A stretch of DNA of 64,000 nucleotides. Source: Ignavibacteriota bacterium. Lineage in GTDB: Bacteria > Bacteroidota > Ignavibacteria > Ignavibacteriales > Melioribacteraceae. The DNA is taken from NCBI GenBank assembly GCA_002698995.1, contig PAAX01000010.1, positions 124,001 through 188,000 of the forward strand, in the 5' to 3' direction. A program made the translations under genes and the position numbers. The stretch's first letter is position 1. Each line of letters starts with the position of its first letter. This document shows positions 38,924 to 48,073 of the stretch, one piece after another. The notes under the pieces are model-generated. The model was not told the origin of the DNA. It searched no databases and saw nothing but the letters and a program-made list of their open reading frames with translations.

Positions 38924-39474
38924 ATGAGAGAAAAAATTAAAAAATATGGCCCGAAATTGAATGGATTAAAGATTCGGAAATCAAAGAAAAAACTTATCAG
39001 TGCTGGGAATATGCAATTGAGAATAGTCCCTTACAGCCTGAAGATTTAGAAACAATCCCCTTTTCCCTATTGATTAATAACTGTGATATATCATTTATGA
39101 ATCACAAAAGAACTGCTGTTCATCTTTCTGTTGAAATTGCAAAAATTATGGAAAAGAATTTTGACAAAGATGTTAAAATCAATTGGGACTATCTAATATC
39201 CGGAGCAATTCTAATTGATGCTGGGAAATTACTCGAATATGAAATTATTGATGGAAAACTTTCAACCAGCAGAGATGGAAAATTATTAAGACATCCTTTC
39301 AGCGGTGTTTCCATTGCAGATAGATTCGGACTTCCGGCAGACATTCAGCACATTATTGCTTATCACTCTAAAGAAGGTGATCTTGGAAAAAGAACTATTG
39401 AATCAATAATTGTACATCATGCTGATTTTGTAAGCTTCGAACCGTTTCAAGATGCAAAAACGTTAAAATGTTGA
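38924..39474 (+). pseudogene. HD-domain protein gene interrupted by a one-base frameshift
   Basis: An ATG at 38924 with GGAG upstream starts MREKIK, but the frame is lost in an A6 run (38939-38944). The following frame reads IWPEIEWIKDSEIKEKTYQ and continues without a break to 39474, giving about 183 residues if one A were added. The HD domain has FMNHKRTAVHLS, ILIDAGK (ID in place of the usual HD), RHPFSG and IIAYHSKEG, so a metal-dependent phosphohydrolase fold with an altered centre. Without repair, only a TTG start at 39070 is available. The last codons and stop lie in an octamer array. It may be a sequencing error, a phase-variable tract or a true pseudogene. Confidence 0.7.
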
Positions 39475-39528
39475 GAAGTCAAAACGTAGAGACGTGGAGA
39501 AGTAGTTGCGTAGAGACGTTAAAAAGTT
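39461..39528 (+). repeat. Direct octamer array (CGTAGAGA type)
   Basis: Eight units in strict 8-bp register run here: CGTTAAAA, TGTTGAGA, AGTCAAAA, CGTAGAGA, CGTGGAGA, AGTAGTTG, CGTAGAGA, CGTTAAAA, then AGTT. The array starts inside the 3' end of the HD gene and supplies its stop codon. No S23 gene accompanies it. Confidence 0.7.
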
Positions 39529-39585
39529 ATTACTGTTCTTTTATTAATATATTATGACTATAACTGATATTCGATAATGGTTAAA

Positions 39586-39646
39586 TTGTCATATTGATTA
39601 ATTGTTAAAAACAATGAAGCAATAAAACTATTTGACAATAAACAAT
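39586..39646. repeat. Gene-less inverted octamer array (TTGTTAAA type) upstream of aconitase
   Basis: TTG recurs at 39586, 39594 and 39602 (8-bp steps). After a 2-nt centre, the inverted CAA recurs at 39612, 39620, 39636 and 39643, with a variant CTA at 39628. The units match those flanking S23 gene B at 57.4-57.8 kb. The array could form a long imperfect hairpin in the aconitase leader region. Confidence 0.65.
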
Positions 39647-39688
39647 CTTTCAAAATGAAAGTAAACTCAGAAATTATGAGGTAAAAAT

Positions 39689-41668
39689 ATGCCCCAAAAT
39701 CTAATTGAAAAAATCGTTCAAAAATTTGCTGTCGGACTTGAAGAAGGACAGATTATTCAAAGCGGTGATTATGTATCTATTAAACCGGCTTATGTTATGA
39801 CGCACGATAATACTGGTGCAGTAATTCCCAAGTTTAAAGGTTTAGGTGCAACTAAATTTGCGAATCCAAGACAAGTAGTACATACTTTAGATCATAACAT
39901 TCAGGATACATCTGAAAAAAATCTTGAGAAGTATAAAAAGATTGAAGATTTCTCAAGAACAATGGGAGCCGATTTTTATCCAGCCGGAAGAGGAATCGGT
40001 CATCAAATTATGTGTGAAGAAGGATATGCTTGGCCTGGAACTGTAGTTGTTGCTTCTGATAGTCACTCTAATATGTACGGCGGATTGGGTTGTCTCGGAA
40101 CTCCCATAGTAAGAACAGACGCAGCGGCAATTTGGGCAACCGGAAGAACTTGGTGGCAGATACCTCCTGTCGCAAAAGTTGAACTAAAAGGAAATCTTAA
40201 TAAAGGAGTTGTAGGAAAAGATGTAATTATTGCTTTATGCGGATTTTTCAATAATGATGAAGTTTTAAACCATGTTATAGAATTTACCGGAGAAGCAATT
40301 AAGAATTTAAATATTGATCAAAGATTAACAATTGCAAATATGACTACCGAATGGGGAGCTTTAGCCGGAGTTTTTCCTATTGATGAAATTACAATTGAGT
40401 GGCTGCTCAATAGAGCAAATTACATTAAAGAAAGAGGACTTGCCGGAGTCCCTTCAGATGCGGACGGTAATGGCATTCACCCACGATTAAATGAAGAAAA
40501 AATTAGTATGCTCAAAGAAGAAATTGATTTACTTCAATCAGACGTGGATTCATTCTATGCAAAAGAATTAGAAATTGACTTAAGTACAATTGAACCTTTA
40601 GTATCCGGTCCAAATACTGTTAAGATTATGAAACCTGTTTCCGAAATTAAAAAAGAGAAGGTGAAAATTCATAAAGCTTATTTAGTGTCGTGTGTTAATA
40701 GTCGCATTGATGATATTGCCGAAGCTGCTGAAGTAATAAATGGGAAAAAGGTAGCCAACGGAGTTGATTTCTACATTGCTGCTGCTTCTAGTGAAGTTCA
40801 GAAAGAGAGTGAAAAGAGAGGCGATTGGCAGAAATTAATTGAAGCAGGTGCAAAACCATTACCTCCCGGATGCGGTCCTTGTATTGGTTTGGGAACCGGA
40901 CTTCTCGAAGATGGTGAAGTTGGAATTTCTGCTACAAACAGAAACTTCAAAGGAAGAATGGGTTCAAAAGATGCATTGGCTTATCTTGCCTCTCCCGCTG
41001 TTGTAGCTGCTTCCGCCGTTTCCGGATATATTGATTTTGATCTTATTGATGAAAAAAAATCAATCCTAGCTGAGATTAAAAAAGTAAATAAGAAATCTAA
41101 AAAAACTTCATCAGTAAGAATTGTTGAAGGATTTCCTGAAGTAATTGAAGGTGATCTAGTTTTTTGTCATCAAGATAATTTGAATACTGATGGAATTTAT
41201 CCCGGGAAATATACATACATAGATGACTTTAAACCGGAAGATCAAGCAAAAGTTGTTATGGAAAATTATGATGCAGATTTTTCCATGAAAGTGAAAGAAG
41301 GTGATATTTTAGTGGGTGGATATAATTTCGGAACTGGAAGTTCAAGAGAACAGGCTGCAACTGCATTGAAACATCGCGGTATTCAAGCAGTAATTGTAGG
41401 TTCTGCAAGTCAGACATATATGCGTAACGCACTTAACAATGGATTCCTAGTTATTGAAAGTCCCGATTTAGTTGATTATCTGAAAAATAAATATGGTAAA
41501 GAAAAATTAACTGTTCATACTCAAGAAAAATCAAAAATCAATTTTAAGGAATCTATTTTACTATTTGATAACAATGAATTTTCGATTTCACCGGTAGGCG
41601 GAGCAGCTCAGGAATTAATTGTAGTGGGTGGTTTGGAAAATTGGATTATAAAAAATCTTGAAAAATAA
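39689..41668 (+). CDS. acn: Aconitase (aconitate hydratase family)
   Basis: The 659-residue 4Fe-4S hydratase isomerises citrate and isocitrate. Cluster ligands are Cys335 (SCVNSRIDD), Cys395 and Cys398 (PPGCGPCIGLG). The N-terminal region has VASDSHSNMYGGLGCLGTPI. The swivel domain has YNFGTGSSREQAATALKHRG and IVGSASQTYMRNALNNGF. The length fits the shorter bacterial aconitase/homoaconitase branch rather than ~900-residue AcnA. A homoaconitase role is less likely given the neighbouring isocitrate dehydrogenase and citrate-lyase-type genes. Confidence 0.92.
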   Translation: MPQNLIEKIVQKFAVGLEEGQIIQSGDYVSIKPAYVMTHDNTGAVIPKFKGLGATKFANPRQVVHTLDHNIQDTSEKNLEKYKKIEDFSRTMGADFYPAGRGIGHQIMCEEGYAWPGTVVVASDSHSNMYGGLGCLGTPIVRTDAAAIWATGRTWWQIPPVAKVELKGNLNKGVVGKDVIIALCGFFNNDEVLNHVIEFTGEAIKNLNIDQRLTIANMTTEWGALAGVFPIDEITIEWLLNRANYIKERGLAGVPSDADGNGIHPRLNEEKISMLKEEIDLLQSDVDSFYAKELEIDLSTIEPLVSGPNTVKIMKPVSEIKKEKVKIHKAYLVSCVNSRIDDIAEAAEVINGKKVANGVDFYIAAASSEVQKESEKRGDWQKLIEAGAKPLPPGCGPCIGLGTGLLEDGEVGISATNRNFKGRMGSKDALAYLASPAVVAASAVSGYIDFDLIDEKKSILAEIKKVNKKSKKTSSVRIVEGFPEVIEGDLVFCHQDNLNTDGIYPGKYTYIDDFKPEDQAKVVMENYDADFSMKVKEGDILVGGYNFGTGSSREQAATALKHRGIQAVIVGSASQTYMRNALNNGFLVIESPDLVDYLKNKYGKEKLTVHTQEKSKINFKESILLFDNNEFSISPVGGAAQELIVVGGLENWIIKNLEK

Positions 41669-41675
41669 TTTGCCG

Positions 41676-41708
41676 AAAGCAGAGATTTAGCCGCTTAGTC
41701 TCTGCTTT
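41676..41708 (+). terminator. Stem-loop after aconitase gene
   Basis: AAAGCAGAGA pairs with TCTCTGCTTT across 13 nt, starting 8 nt after the stop. There is only a short T tail, so termination strength is uncertain. Confidence 0.6.
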
Positions 41709-41803
41709 ATAAAACCAATTCCAATTGAATTTCAGAAAAAATTATATCACATTTACAAAGACAAGTAAGTCATATTAAAATATCTAAATATTTTGAGGTG
41801 AAT

Positions 41804-42088
41804 ATGGTAACAGAAAACTTAAAAGAATTAACTAAAGATTTAATTCACCTTGAATACCGAATAGATATTCATAAACTTGAAGACGACTGCTTCTTCATTT
41901 CAGATTTTTATACTATAGTTAATGACCAAAACAATGAAATTGAAATAACGGTTTTTGAAAAAGGGAACAAAAAACTTCTTCAAATAACTGCAATAGTTGA
42001 GACGCATTCGGAGGGAACTCTTTACTATACTAATTATTACATCAATGAGAGATTTAAAAAAGGGATAAGCAAATACAGACTTCAATAG
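41804..42088 (+). CDS. Small hypothetical cytoplasmic protein
   Basis: About 94 residues from ATG 41804 with GAGGTG upstream; a GTG at 41798 is a longer alternative. No signal peptide, membrane helix or known motif is present. The predicted mix is alpha/beta (IEITVFEKGNKKLLQITAIVE, TLYYTNYYINERFKKG). Nothing links it firmly to the aconitase upstream or the kinase operon downstream. It is not recognised. Confidence 0.55.
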   Translation: MVTENLKELTKDLIHLEYRIDIHKLEDDCFFISDFYTIVNDQNNEIEITVFEKGNKKLLQITAIVETHSEGTLYYTNYYINERFKKGISKYRLQ

Positions 42089-42207
42089 AATTAAAGTTTT
42101 ATTTTCTTAAATCGCAGCATCAAATTATTGGCTAAATTAATAAATTAATTTGATAATAATAAGATATTTGTGTACTTTATATCTGTTATTTTTCACCCGG
42201 GAAGAAA

Positions 42208-43188
42208 ATGGAAAGGAACCAAAAAGAAAGGACTAAAGAGAAAGAACTTTCCAAATCATTAGAACAGAAAGAAGAGCAAGTTTCAACTTCTGGATTAAAA
42301 TCATGTTCAAATTGCGGACATAAAAATGAATCCGAAGCAATGTTCTGTGAAGAATGCGGTAATCCATTCGGAAGTCATATCTGCCCAAGTTGTAAAGCAA
42401 TGGTTCATCCTCATCAAGATGTTTGTGAAGAATGCGGAGCTTGGATTTTAACAGATCAATGTAAATTTTGTTATTCTCCAATTTCTCCAGAAGATAAATT
42501 TTGTGCTGAGTGCGGAAATCCTACAGAAGGAATTATTTGTCCCGGCTGCAGCACATTAAACTTTTTTGATTTTTGCACTAAGTGTCACAAACCATTAACA
42601 GAATCAGCCTTGGCTGAAATTCAAAGAAGTAAATCCGATCCGGAACTAATGCAGATAAGAAGCTTTATTGCCGAATTGGAAGAACTAGAAATTGAACTTG
42701 AAGAAGATGCAAAACTTTCCAAAACAGAATTAATGGAAATGAAACTTCAAGAGGAAATTGAAAAAGAAGAAGAAATATTAAGACAAAAAGCAGAAGAAAT
42801 TAGACAGATAAAAGAACAACTAAATTCTTTTCTGCCTCCTAAGGAAACAAAAAAAGAAAGCCCTCCTACCACAATAAATAAAAAACCAAAAGTAAATAAC
42901 TTTAATAAACTCCAAGAAAAAATCAAAGAAAGAGAATTAAAGCGAAAGAATTTGCTTAACAATATTCAGACGAAACTAAATGAAATGCAGAGCAGAACAT
43001 TCGATAATTCTCAATCAGCAAGAAGATTTTTTAATGCTAATCGTCCTCCCGGAAATTATGTATGGAACTGCAATTTTAATGATTCGATTCATCCCGATCC
43101 GAATAATTGCGGCAGCCCGGAAAAAGGTGGAAAATGGATTATTGAATATGGAGAAATTAAATGGCGGACTCACCACGGTGAATGTTAA
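42208..43188 (+). CDS. Protein with four zinc ribbons, coiled coil and Cys/His-rich tail
   Basis: The 326-residue soluble protein has eight CxxC knuckles forming four zinc ribbons at about 32-130 (CSNCGH...FCEECG, CPSCKAM...VCEECG, CKFCYSP...FCAECG, CPGCST...FCTKCH). A highly charged coiled-coil follows (about 150-260; EIEKEEEILRQKAEEIRQIK). The tail reads NYVWNCNFND, then ends HHGEC. It is the first gene of the kinase-AAA-FHA-PP2C locus. Because the AAA protein and the FHA protein also begin with zinc ribbons, it is likely an adaptor or scaffold of that complex. No enzyme motif is seen. Confidence 0.82.
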   Translation: MERNQKERTKEKELSKSLEQKEEQVSTSGLKSCSNCGHKNESEAMFCEECGNPFGSHICPSCKAMVHPHQDVCEECGAWILTDQCKFCYSPISPEDKFCAECGNPTEGIICPGCSTLNFFDFCTKCHKPLTESALAEIQRSKSDPELMQIRSFIAELEELEIELEEDAKLSKTELMEMKLQEEIEKEEEILRQKAEEIRQIKEQLNSFLPPKETKKESPPTTINKKPKVNNFNKLQEKIKERELKRKNLLNNIQTKLNEMQSRTFDNSQSARRFFNANRPPGNYVWNCNFNDSIHPDPNNCGSPEKGGKWIIEYGEIKWRTHHGEC

Positions 43189-43282
43189 CAGCCGATTTTT
43201 ATTTATAACATTTTGGTTTTTGTTTAAGTGATTTAAAAATTTTTTGTGAACAGAATTACATAATGAAAAATTAACTGAACTT

Positions 43283-43290
43283 TATATTTG
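43283..43290 (+). promoter_or_regulatory. Possible -7 element of FCB-type sigma factor
   Basis: TATATTTG matches TAnnTTTG, the -7 consensus of the main sigma factor in Bacteroidota. No well-spaced -33 TTG was found and the leader would be very short, so this is a weak call. Confidence 0.25.
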
Positions 43291-43302
43291 TGCGGCGGCT
43301 TA

Positions 43303-44082
43303 ATGCTAAGCAATATCATAAATAAAATTAAAGAGAATAAAAATATCTTTACCGGAAACCCGGAAGATAATTCATTTATTAATTCTCTTTCTGATAGATT
43401 AAAAAAGCTCAACATCTCTCCCCTTTCAGATGAATTAATTCAATTTTATCAATCCATAAATGGAATGATGTACAATGGAATTGAAATTTTTTCTTATTCA
43501 CTAGAAAAAGTTATTGAACCAGAATCATCCTATACATTAATAGATTTATACGAATTCAATCGATCAATTACATATAGTAAAAAATGGCAGTCGATAAACG
43601 GTTTATTAATTTTCGGTAAATCAGATGAAGAGTTTTACGCAGTAAACAGTTCAAGAAATAAATATTCTCTTTTAGCAAGGGAAGATTATGCTGTTTATAA
43701 AATCTTCAATTCATTAGCTGAATTTTTGTATTACATTCTTGAAGAAAGAGGAGGAATTGAAAAAAATTCCACCATTTTTTTTGAAGGAAGATTAAAGAAA
43801 ATTCTGCTGGATGAAATTATCAATGAAATAAATGTTGTTCAAAAAATTCCCGTTTCTATTATTGATTTGGAACTTGATAAAGATTTAACCGGCTCTATCA
43901 TTGGTCGAGAAACACATCACATCATTAAAACAATTCTAAAAGTTGATATAATAGATCACATAGTTTTATGGTCATTTAATGACAGCGAACCTTATAAATT
44001 TTCATTAAAAAAATATTTAAGTGATGAAGAAATAAATAAAATTAATTCTACAGATACAAATCAAGGATTGCAAAATGAATAA
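43303..44082 (+). CDS. SUKH (SMI1/KNR4) family protein
   Basis: From ATG 43303 the protein has about 259 residues; a TTG at 43288 is an alternative. The N-terminal ~150 residues fit the SMI1/KNR4 fold: ISPLSDELIQFYQSINGMMYNG, IEIFSYSLEKVIEPE, LLIFGKSDEEFYAVN and IFNSLAEFLYYILEERGG. SUKH domains serve as toxin-immunity or protein-binding modules. The C-terminal ~100 residues are of unknown type. It overlaps the kinase gene by 8 nt, so the two are co-translated. A role as a partner of the kinase is inferred from that. Confidence 0.78.
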   Translation: MLSNIINKIKENKNIFTGNPEDNSFINSLSDRLKKLNISPLSDELIQFYQSINGMMYNGIEIFSYSLEKVIEPESSYTLIDLYEFNRSITYSKKWQSINGLLIFGKSDEEFYAVNSSRNKYSLLAREDYAVYKIFNSLAEFLYYILEERGGIEKNSTIFFEGRLKKILLDEIINEINVVQKIPVSIIDLELDKDLTGSIIGRETHHIIKTILKVDIIDHIVLWSFNDSEPYKFSLKKYLSDEEINKINSTDTNQGLQNE

Positions 44083-47000
44083 AGATGATGACAAAACCAT
44101 CCGTCCTTCAGATAATATTATTCCCTCTGATGATGAAAAAACTATTAGACCTTCTTCTAATATTATTAATGCCGATAATAATGACGATGATAAAACTATT
44201 AGATCAAACAGTAATATAATCAGTTCAAATAAAATTAAGCGGGATGATGAATCTACAATTCGTTCTGATAGTAAAGTAATTTCTGCAAAAGGTTCGCCGG
44301 AAGATTTAGATCAAACCCCGGTTTATATACCCCCTAAAAATTTTACTCTTAAAGAAAAAGTTTACAACCATATTAAAACCATATCTCAAAATACCGGCGA
44401 AGGACAAATTTATCTTGTAGAAAATGACGGGCAGCAAGTCGTACTAAAGCTGTATCTCCCAAATATTCAACCTAAGATAAAATTGGTTGAAAGGCTGAGA
44501 GAATATAAAAACGATAAGGTTATAAAAGTTTTTGATTTTGGTACTACCGATGACGGAAGATTTTATGAGTTAATGGAATATTTAGCCGGCGGTACTTTAG
44601 ATAAATATCTCCCAATCAAGGATACATCCAAACTAAAAAAAATGGTGAAGGATGTTGCTGATGGTTTAGAGTTTTGTCATAAGAATGGAATTATTCATAA
44701 AGATATAAAACCATCAAATATATTTTTAAGAGACGGAAACAGTGACCAATATGTACTTGGTGATTTTGGAATATCATCATTATTTGACAGCGAGGACAGG
44801 CTTCAGGTAACTTCTCAAGCAAGATCAGATTTATACGCTGCTCCCGAAATGTATATTTCAAGAGATGGTAGAATAATGATTACTCCAGGGATTGATTACT
44901 ATGCCTTGGGCTTATCATTAATTTATATATGGAACAATAAAAATCCGTTTAAGGGAATTAATGAGATGGTTATTCCACAATTAAAACTTGACGGACAAGT
45001 TAAACCACCGGAAGATATGCCGAAAGATTTTGCTACTCTTGTTAGAGGATTAATTGTTTCCGATCCTAAAAAACGCTGGGGATATGATGAAGTTCAAAGA
45101 TATTTAAATGGTGAAAAAGTTGAAGTATTTGATGAAATAATTAAACTCGATTACGATACTTTTGTTTTTGATGCAGAAGAAAATCTTTTTGCTAAAACTC
45201 CATCAGATTTAGCAAGACTTATGAAAGATGATCCACAAACAGCTAAAAGATATTTATATGCCGGTAAAATTGATGAATGGCTTCGCAAAGCAAAGAATAC
45301 TAAACTTGAATTGACAATTACGGAAATTTACGAAAAATTATTTCCTAAAAATCAAGATGCCGGTTTAACGGCAGCTTTGTATGCATTAGATAAGGAAATG
45401 CCTTATACAGATATAGATGGAAATGACTGCGATGACGTACCTCAATTTGTAGATGCATTCCTAAACCACTTTGAAGAATATTCTGAAAAACTTTCCAATA
45501 AAAATGACAGTTTCTATTTATACTTACACAGCAGAGACAATTCAGCTTTGGCTGAAAAATTTTATTCATTTTTTAAGAAAGAAAAAGAGAAAAGTACAGC
45601 ATTATTAAGAGTGATTTACGAATTAGCTCCTTCTTCACCTTTTAGATTTGTTTACACAGAAAACAACAATCTATACTATGCCTTAATTAATGATCCCGCT
45701 GAACTTTCTACTTACTTTGATAAATATCATTCGGATGCTGAAAATGCAATATTTGACGGATTGTTATCAATTTGGCTTGAAGCTAAAATAATGGATGATT
45801 CACTCTCAAAAGAGGAAAAGGAAACGTATCAAACTTATCTAACTTGGGTTAACTGGGTAATTGAGAACTATGATCATAATATGAATGCTGCAAGAAAAAT
45901 TATGGTTTATGTTCTTAATCCTCAAATGGGTTATTTAGGTGATGATGACAAAACTATGAGATATACTCTTGATGATATGGCACAAGAGCTTTTCGATTTT
46001 ACCGACAGCTACAAAGAAAGATTATTATTTATTGATGATTTCTTTTACTTATATCTTATTAGCCGCGGCTGGACTGATGAAGAGGCATACATTCGTTCAT
46101 TGTTCTTAAATATAAATCAAATTCAAAAAAACAAAATTGGTCCTTACGATGAATACATGGCAGTTTATAAGGCTATAACATATTTAGGAATCAAGTTAAA
46201 TTATTTCTTGGAAGGAACATCATATAAAGAACCGAGTGATTTGTTAAAAGCGAGTTCATCCGATAAAAAAGTAATTCTGGATGATCTTAAGTATATCAAT
46301 TCATATTTATTCCAATGGTTAAGTTTATTTTATCAAGAAAATCCGGAATTGGATGCAGATGAAACGGAATTTATATATGAAACAAAGCTCTTAGAATTAA
46401 TGGAATTCGTTTATAAACTTGATCCTAAAAATGAAACAGCAAAAAGATTTCATGATGCAAGAAAATCAATCCCTAAAAAAATAAATAAAGAGAAAGCCGC
46501 AGATAAAAGATTTCTATTAATGAAACTGATTTCTATGATTATGCCTGTTGCAACCGGTGCTGTTTTATTTATGCTGGTTTTCTTTAATCCGGAAACAACT
46601 ATAGAGACTGGTTTCTGGAATATTACTCCATTATATTTTATTTCCTTCTTAGGATTATCACTTATTGCATATTTTGTAACAAGAGGATACGGGGATGGAA
46701 TTTCATTCATGAATGGCTTTATACTCTCTCCGTTAGTCGCACTTCTTTCCTCGGTATTAGTTTTTTATGTATTTGTAATTGCTTATACTCTTTACCCTCT
46801 TTCTGTTGGCGGAATAGCACTCTTGGCGATAATTTATATTTTCTGGAAAGTATTTAAGTTCAAATCCTATACAAACAAAGATGTTAGAAATCAGTTATTT
46901 GATACTTCTGATAAAGAGACATTTGATTTTGAACCTCTTGCTTATGCATTCAGTAATAACGATAATTTTAAGTCAACCAGACTTAATCTTCTTAACGATT

Positions 47001-48058
47001 ATAATATGAGAAGAAATGAGGCTAAGAAAGTTGTAATGAGTAATACTATTATGCCGGCAATAATATTCTTCAGTTTAATTGTGCTTTTTGCTTACTCTAG
47101 CAGAGATGTTTCTAATTATTTAGATGAAGCCGGATTGTCGGAGAAATCAATTGTTTCTTTAATCAATTTAGATAATAACATTCCCGACATTGAAGGAACT
47201 TGGGAAGGTAAAATTGGGAATAATGATCTTAAACTTCTTGTTTCTGATCAATCGGATTTAAATTTAAGCGGTAAGTTCTTACTAGGAAAAGAAAATCCTG
47301 CCGAAATAATTATTACTGGTATTCTAGATACTGCAAACAGTAAAATCACTTTTACGAACAGTGAAAATGAAACTTATGAAGCAGAATTAAAGGATGAGAA
47401 TAAAAATATAGCCGGAATATTCAGTCCTAAAAAAGGAAGAAAGCAAAACTTTAATTTAGCTTTTGTTAGTTCAACCATTGCTGAACCAGAAGAAGAAAAG
47501 GTTGAAGAACCAATTGAAGAATCCTCAAAAGAGACTTCAAAAAAAGTAACTGAAAATAAACCTGTAACAAAACCTAATGATTCTGAGGTCAATAAATCAG
47601 TTGAAGAATCTGCAAAACCTAAGTCTGAAAATACTGAAGAAAAATCAGAAGAAACAAAACCAACAAAATTCTATGCAGCTCCTATTTCCACAAATGGAGT
47701 AGCTTTTGAAATAATGGATAGTTATACATTAGGTGGAAACAGATTACGTATTGATTTTAGAGTGACTAACAATAACTCAAAAGATATGGAAATTATTATT
47801 CCGGCAAAAGGAGCAGTTGCTGCTGATAATGTAGGAAATCAATATTCGGCTTCTATCAGATCATTAGCAAATGTAACTGCTACAACTAATGATGTTGATG
47901 TTATTTATACGGTAAATCAATCTGGTATGGCATATGGCGGATTGATTTTTGAAAATCTTAAGCCTGGAGCAAATTTAATTACAACGCTAAATCTAAAAGT
48001 TGATGTTAACGGATCAACTACACTTAAGTTTACAAATATTCCTATAAGAATAGAATAA
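44075..48058 (+). CDS. Membrane Ser/Thr protein kinase with N-terminal KTIR-motif tail
   Basis: The 1327-residue protein begins with a disordered tail bearing four copies of D-D-x-(K/S)-T-I-R at Thr8, Thr23, Thr41 and Thr61. The Hanks-type kinase domain (about 92-350) has Lys125 (VVLKLY), catalytic Asp210 in HKDIKPSN and Asp230 of GDFG, so it should be active. A helical region of ~450 residues includes a fifth motif, DDDKTMR at Thr627. Four membrane helices span about 812-925 and one lies near 993-1012. The C-terminal part has a beta domain with GTWEGKIG (about 1035-1130), an acidic linker and a terminal beta-sandwich (1205-1327), probably extracytoplasmic. No PASTA repeats. Confidence 0.92.
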   Translation: MNKDDDKTIRPSDNIIPSDDEKTIRPSSNIINADNNDDDKTIRSNSNIISSNKIKRDDESTIRSDSKVISAKGSPEDLDQTPVYIPPKNFTLKEKVYNHIKTISQNTGEGQIYLVENDGQQVVLKLYLPNIQPKIKLVERLREYKNDKVIKVFDFGTTDDGRFYELMEYLAGGTLDKYLPIKDTSKLKKMVKDVADGLEFCHKNGIIHKDIKPSNIFLRDGNSDQYVLGDFGISSLFDSEDRLQVTSQARSDLYAAPEMYISRDGRIMITPGIDYYALGLSLIYIWNNKNPFKGINEMVIPQLKLDGQVKPPEDMPKDFATLVRGLIVSDPKKRWGYDEVQRYLNGEKVEVFDEIIKLDYDTFVFDAEENLFAKTPSDLARLMKDDPQTAKRYLYAGKIDEWLRKAKNTKLELTITEIYEKLFPKNQDAGLTAALYALDKEMPYTDIDGNDCDDVPQFVDAFLNHFEEYSEKLSNKNDSFYLYLHSRDNSALAEKFYSFFKKEKEKSTALLRVIYELAPSSPFRFVYTENNNLYYALINDPAELSTYFDKYHSDAENAIFDGLLSIWLEAKIMDDSLSKEEKETYQTYLTWVNWVIENYDHNMNAARKIMVYVLNPQMGYLGDDDKTMRYTLDDMAQELFDFTDSYKERLLFIDDFFYLYLISRGWTDEEAYIRSLFLNINQIQKNKIGPYDEYMAVYKAITYLGIKLNYFLEGTSYKEPSDLLKASSSDKKVILDDLKYINSYLFQWLSLFYQENPELDADETEFIYETKLLELMEFVYKLDPKNETAKRFHDARKSIPKKINKEKAADKRFLLMKLISMIMPVATGAVLFMLVFFNPETTIETGFWNITPLYFISFLGLSLIAYFVTRGYGDGISFMNGFILSPLVALLSSVLVFYVFVIAYTLYPLSVGGIALLAIIYIFWKVFKFKSYTNKDVRNQLFDTSDKETFDFEPLAYAFSNNDNFKSTRLNLLNDYNMRRNEAKKVVMSNTIMPAIIFFSLIVLFAYSSRDVSNYLDEAGLSEKSIVSLINLDNNIPDIEGTWEGKIGNNDLKLLVSDQSDLNLSGKFLLGKENPAEIIITGILDTANSKITFTNSENETYEAELKDENKNIAGIFSPKKGRKQNFNLAFVSSTIAEPEEEKVEEPIEESSKETSKKVTENKPVTKPNDSEVNKSVEESAKPKSENTEEKSEETKPTKFYAAPISTNGVAFEIMDSYTLGGNRLRIDFRVTNNNSKDMEIIIPAKGAVAADNVGNQYSASIRSLANVTATTNDVDVIYTVNQSGMAYGGLIFENLKPGANLITTLNLKVDVNGSTTLKFTNIPIRIE

Positions 48059-48073
48059 GATTGAGGATTTATT

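Noticed and set aside
39461-39646. Possible CRISPR array near 39.5 kb
   Set aside because: The periodicity is 7-8 bp with no spacers of 25-40 bp and no cas genes. These are short tandem repeats.
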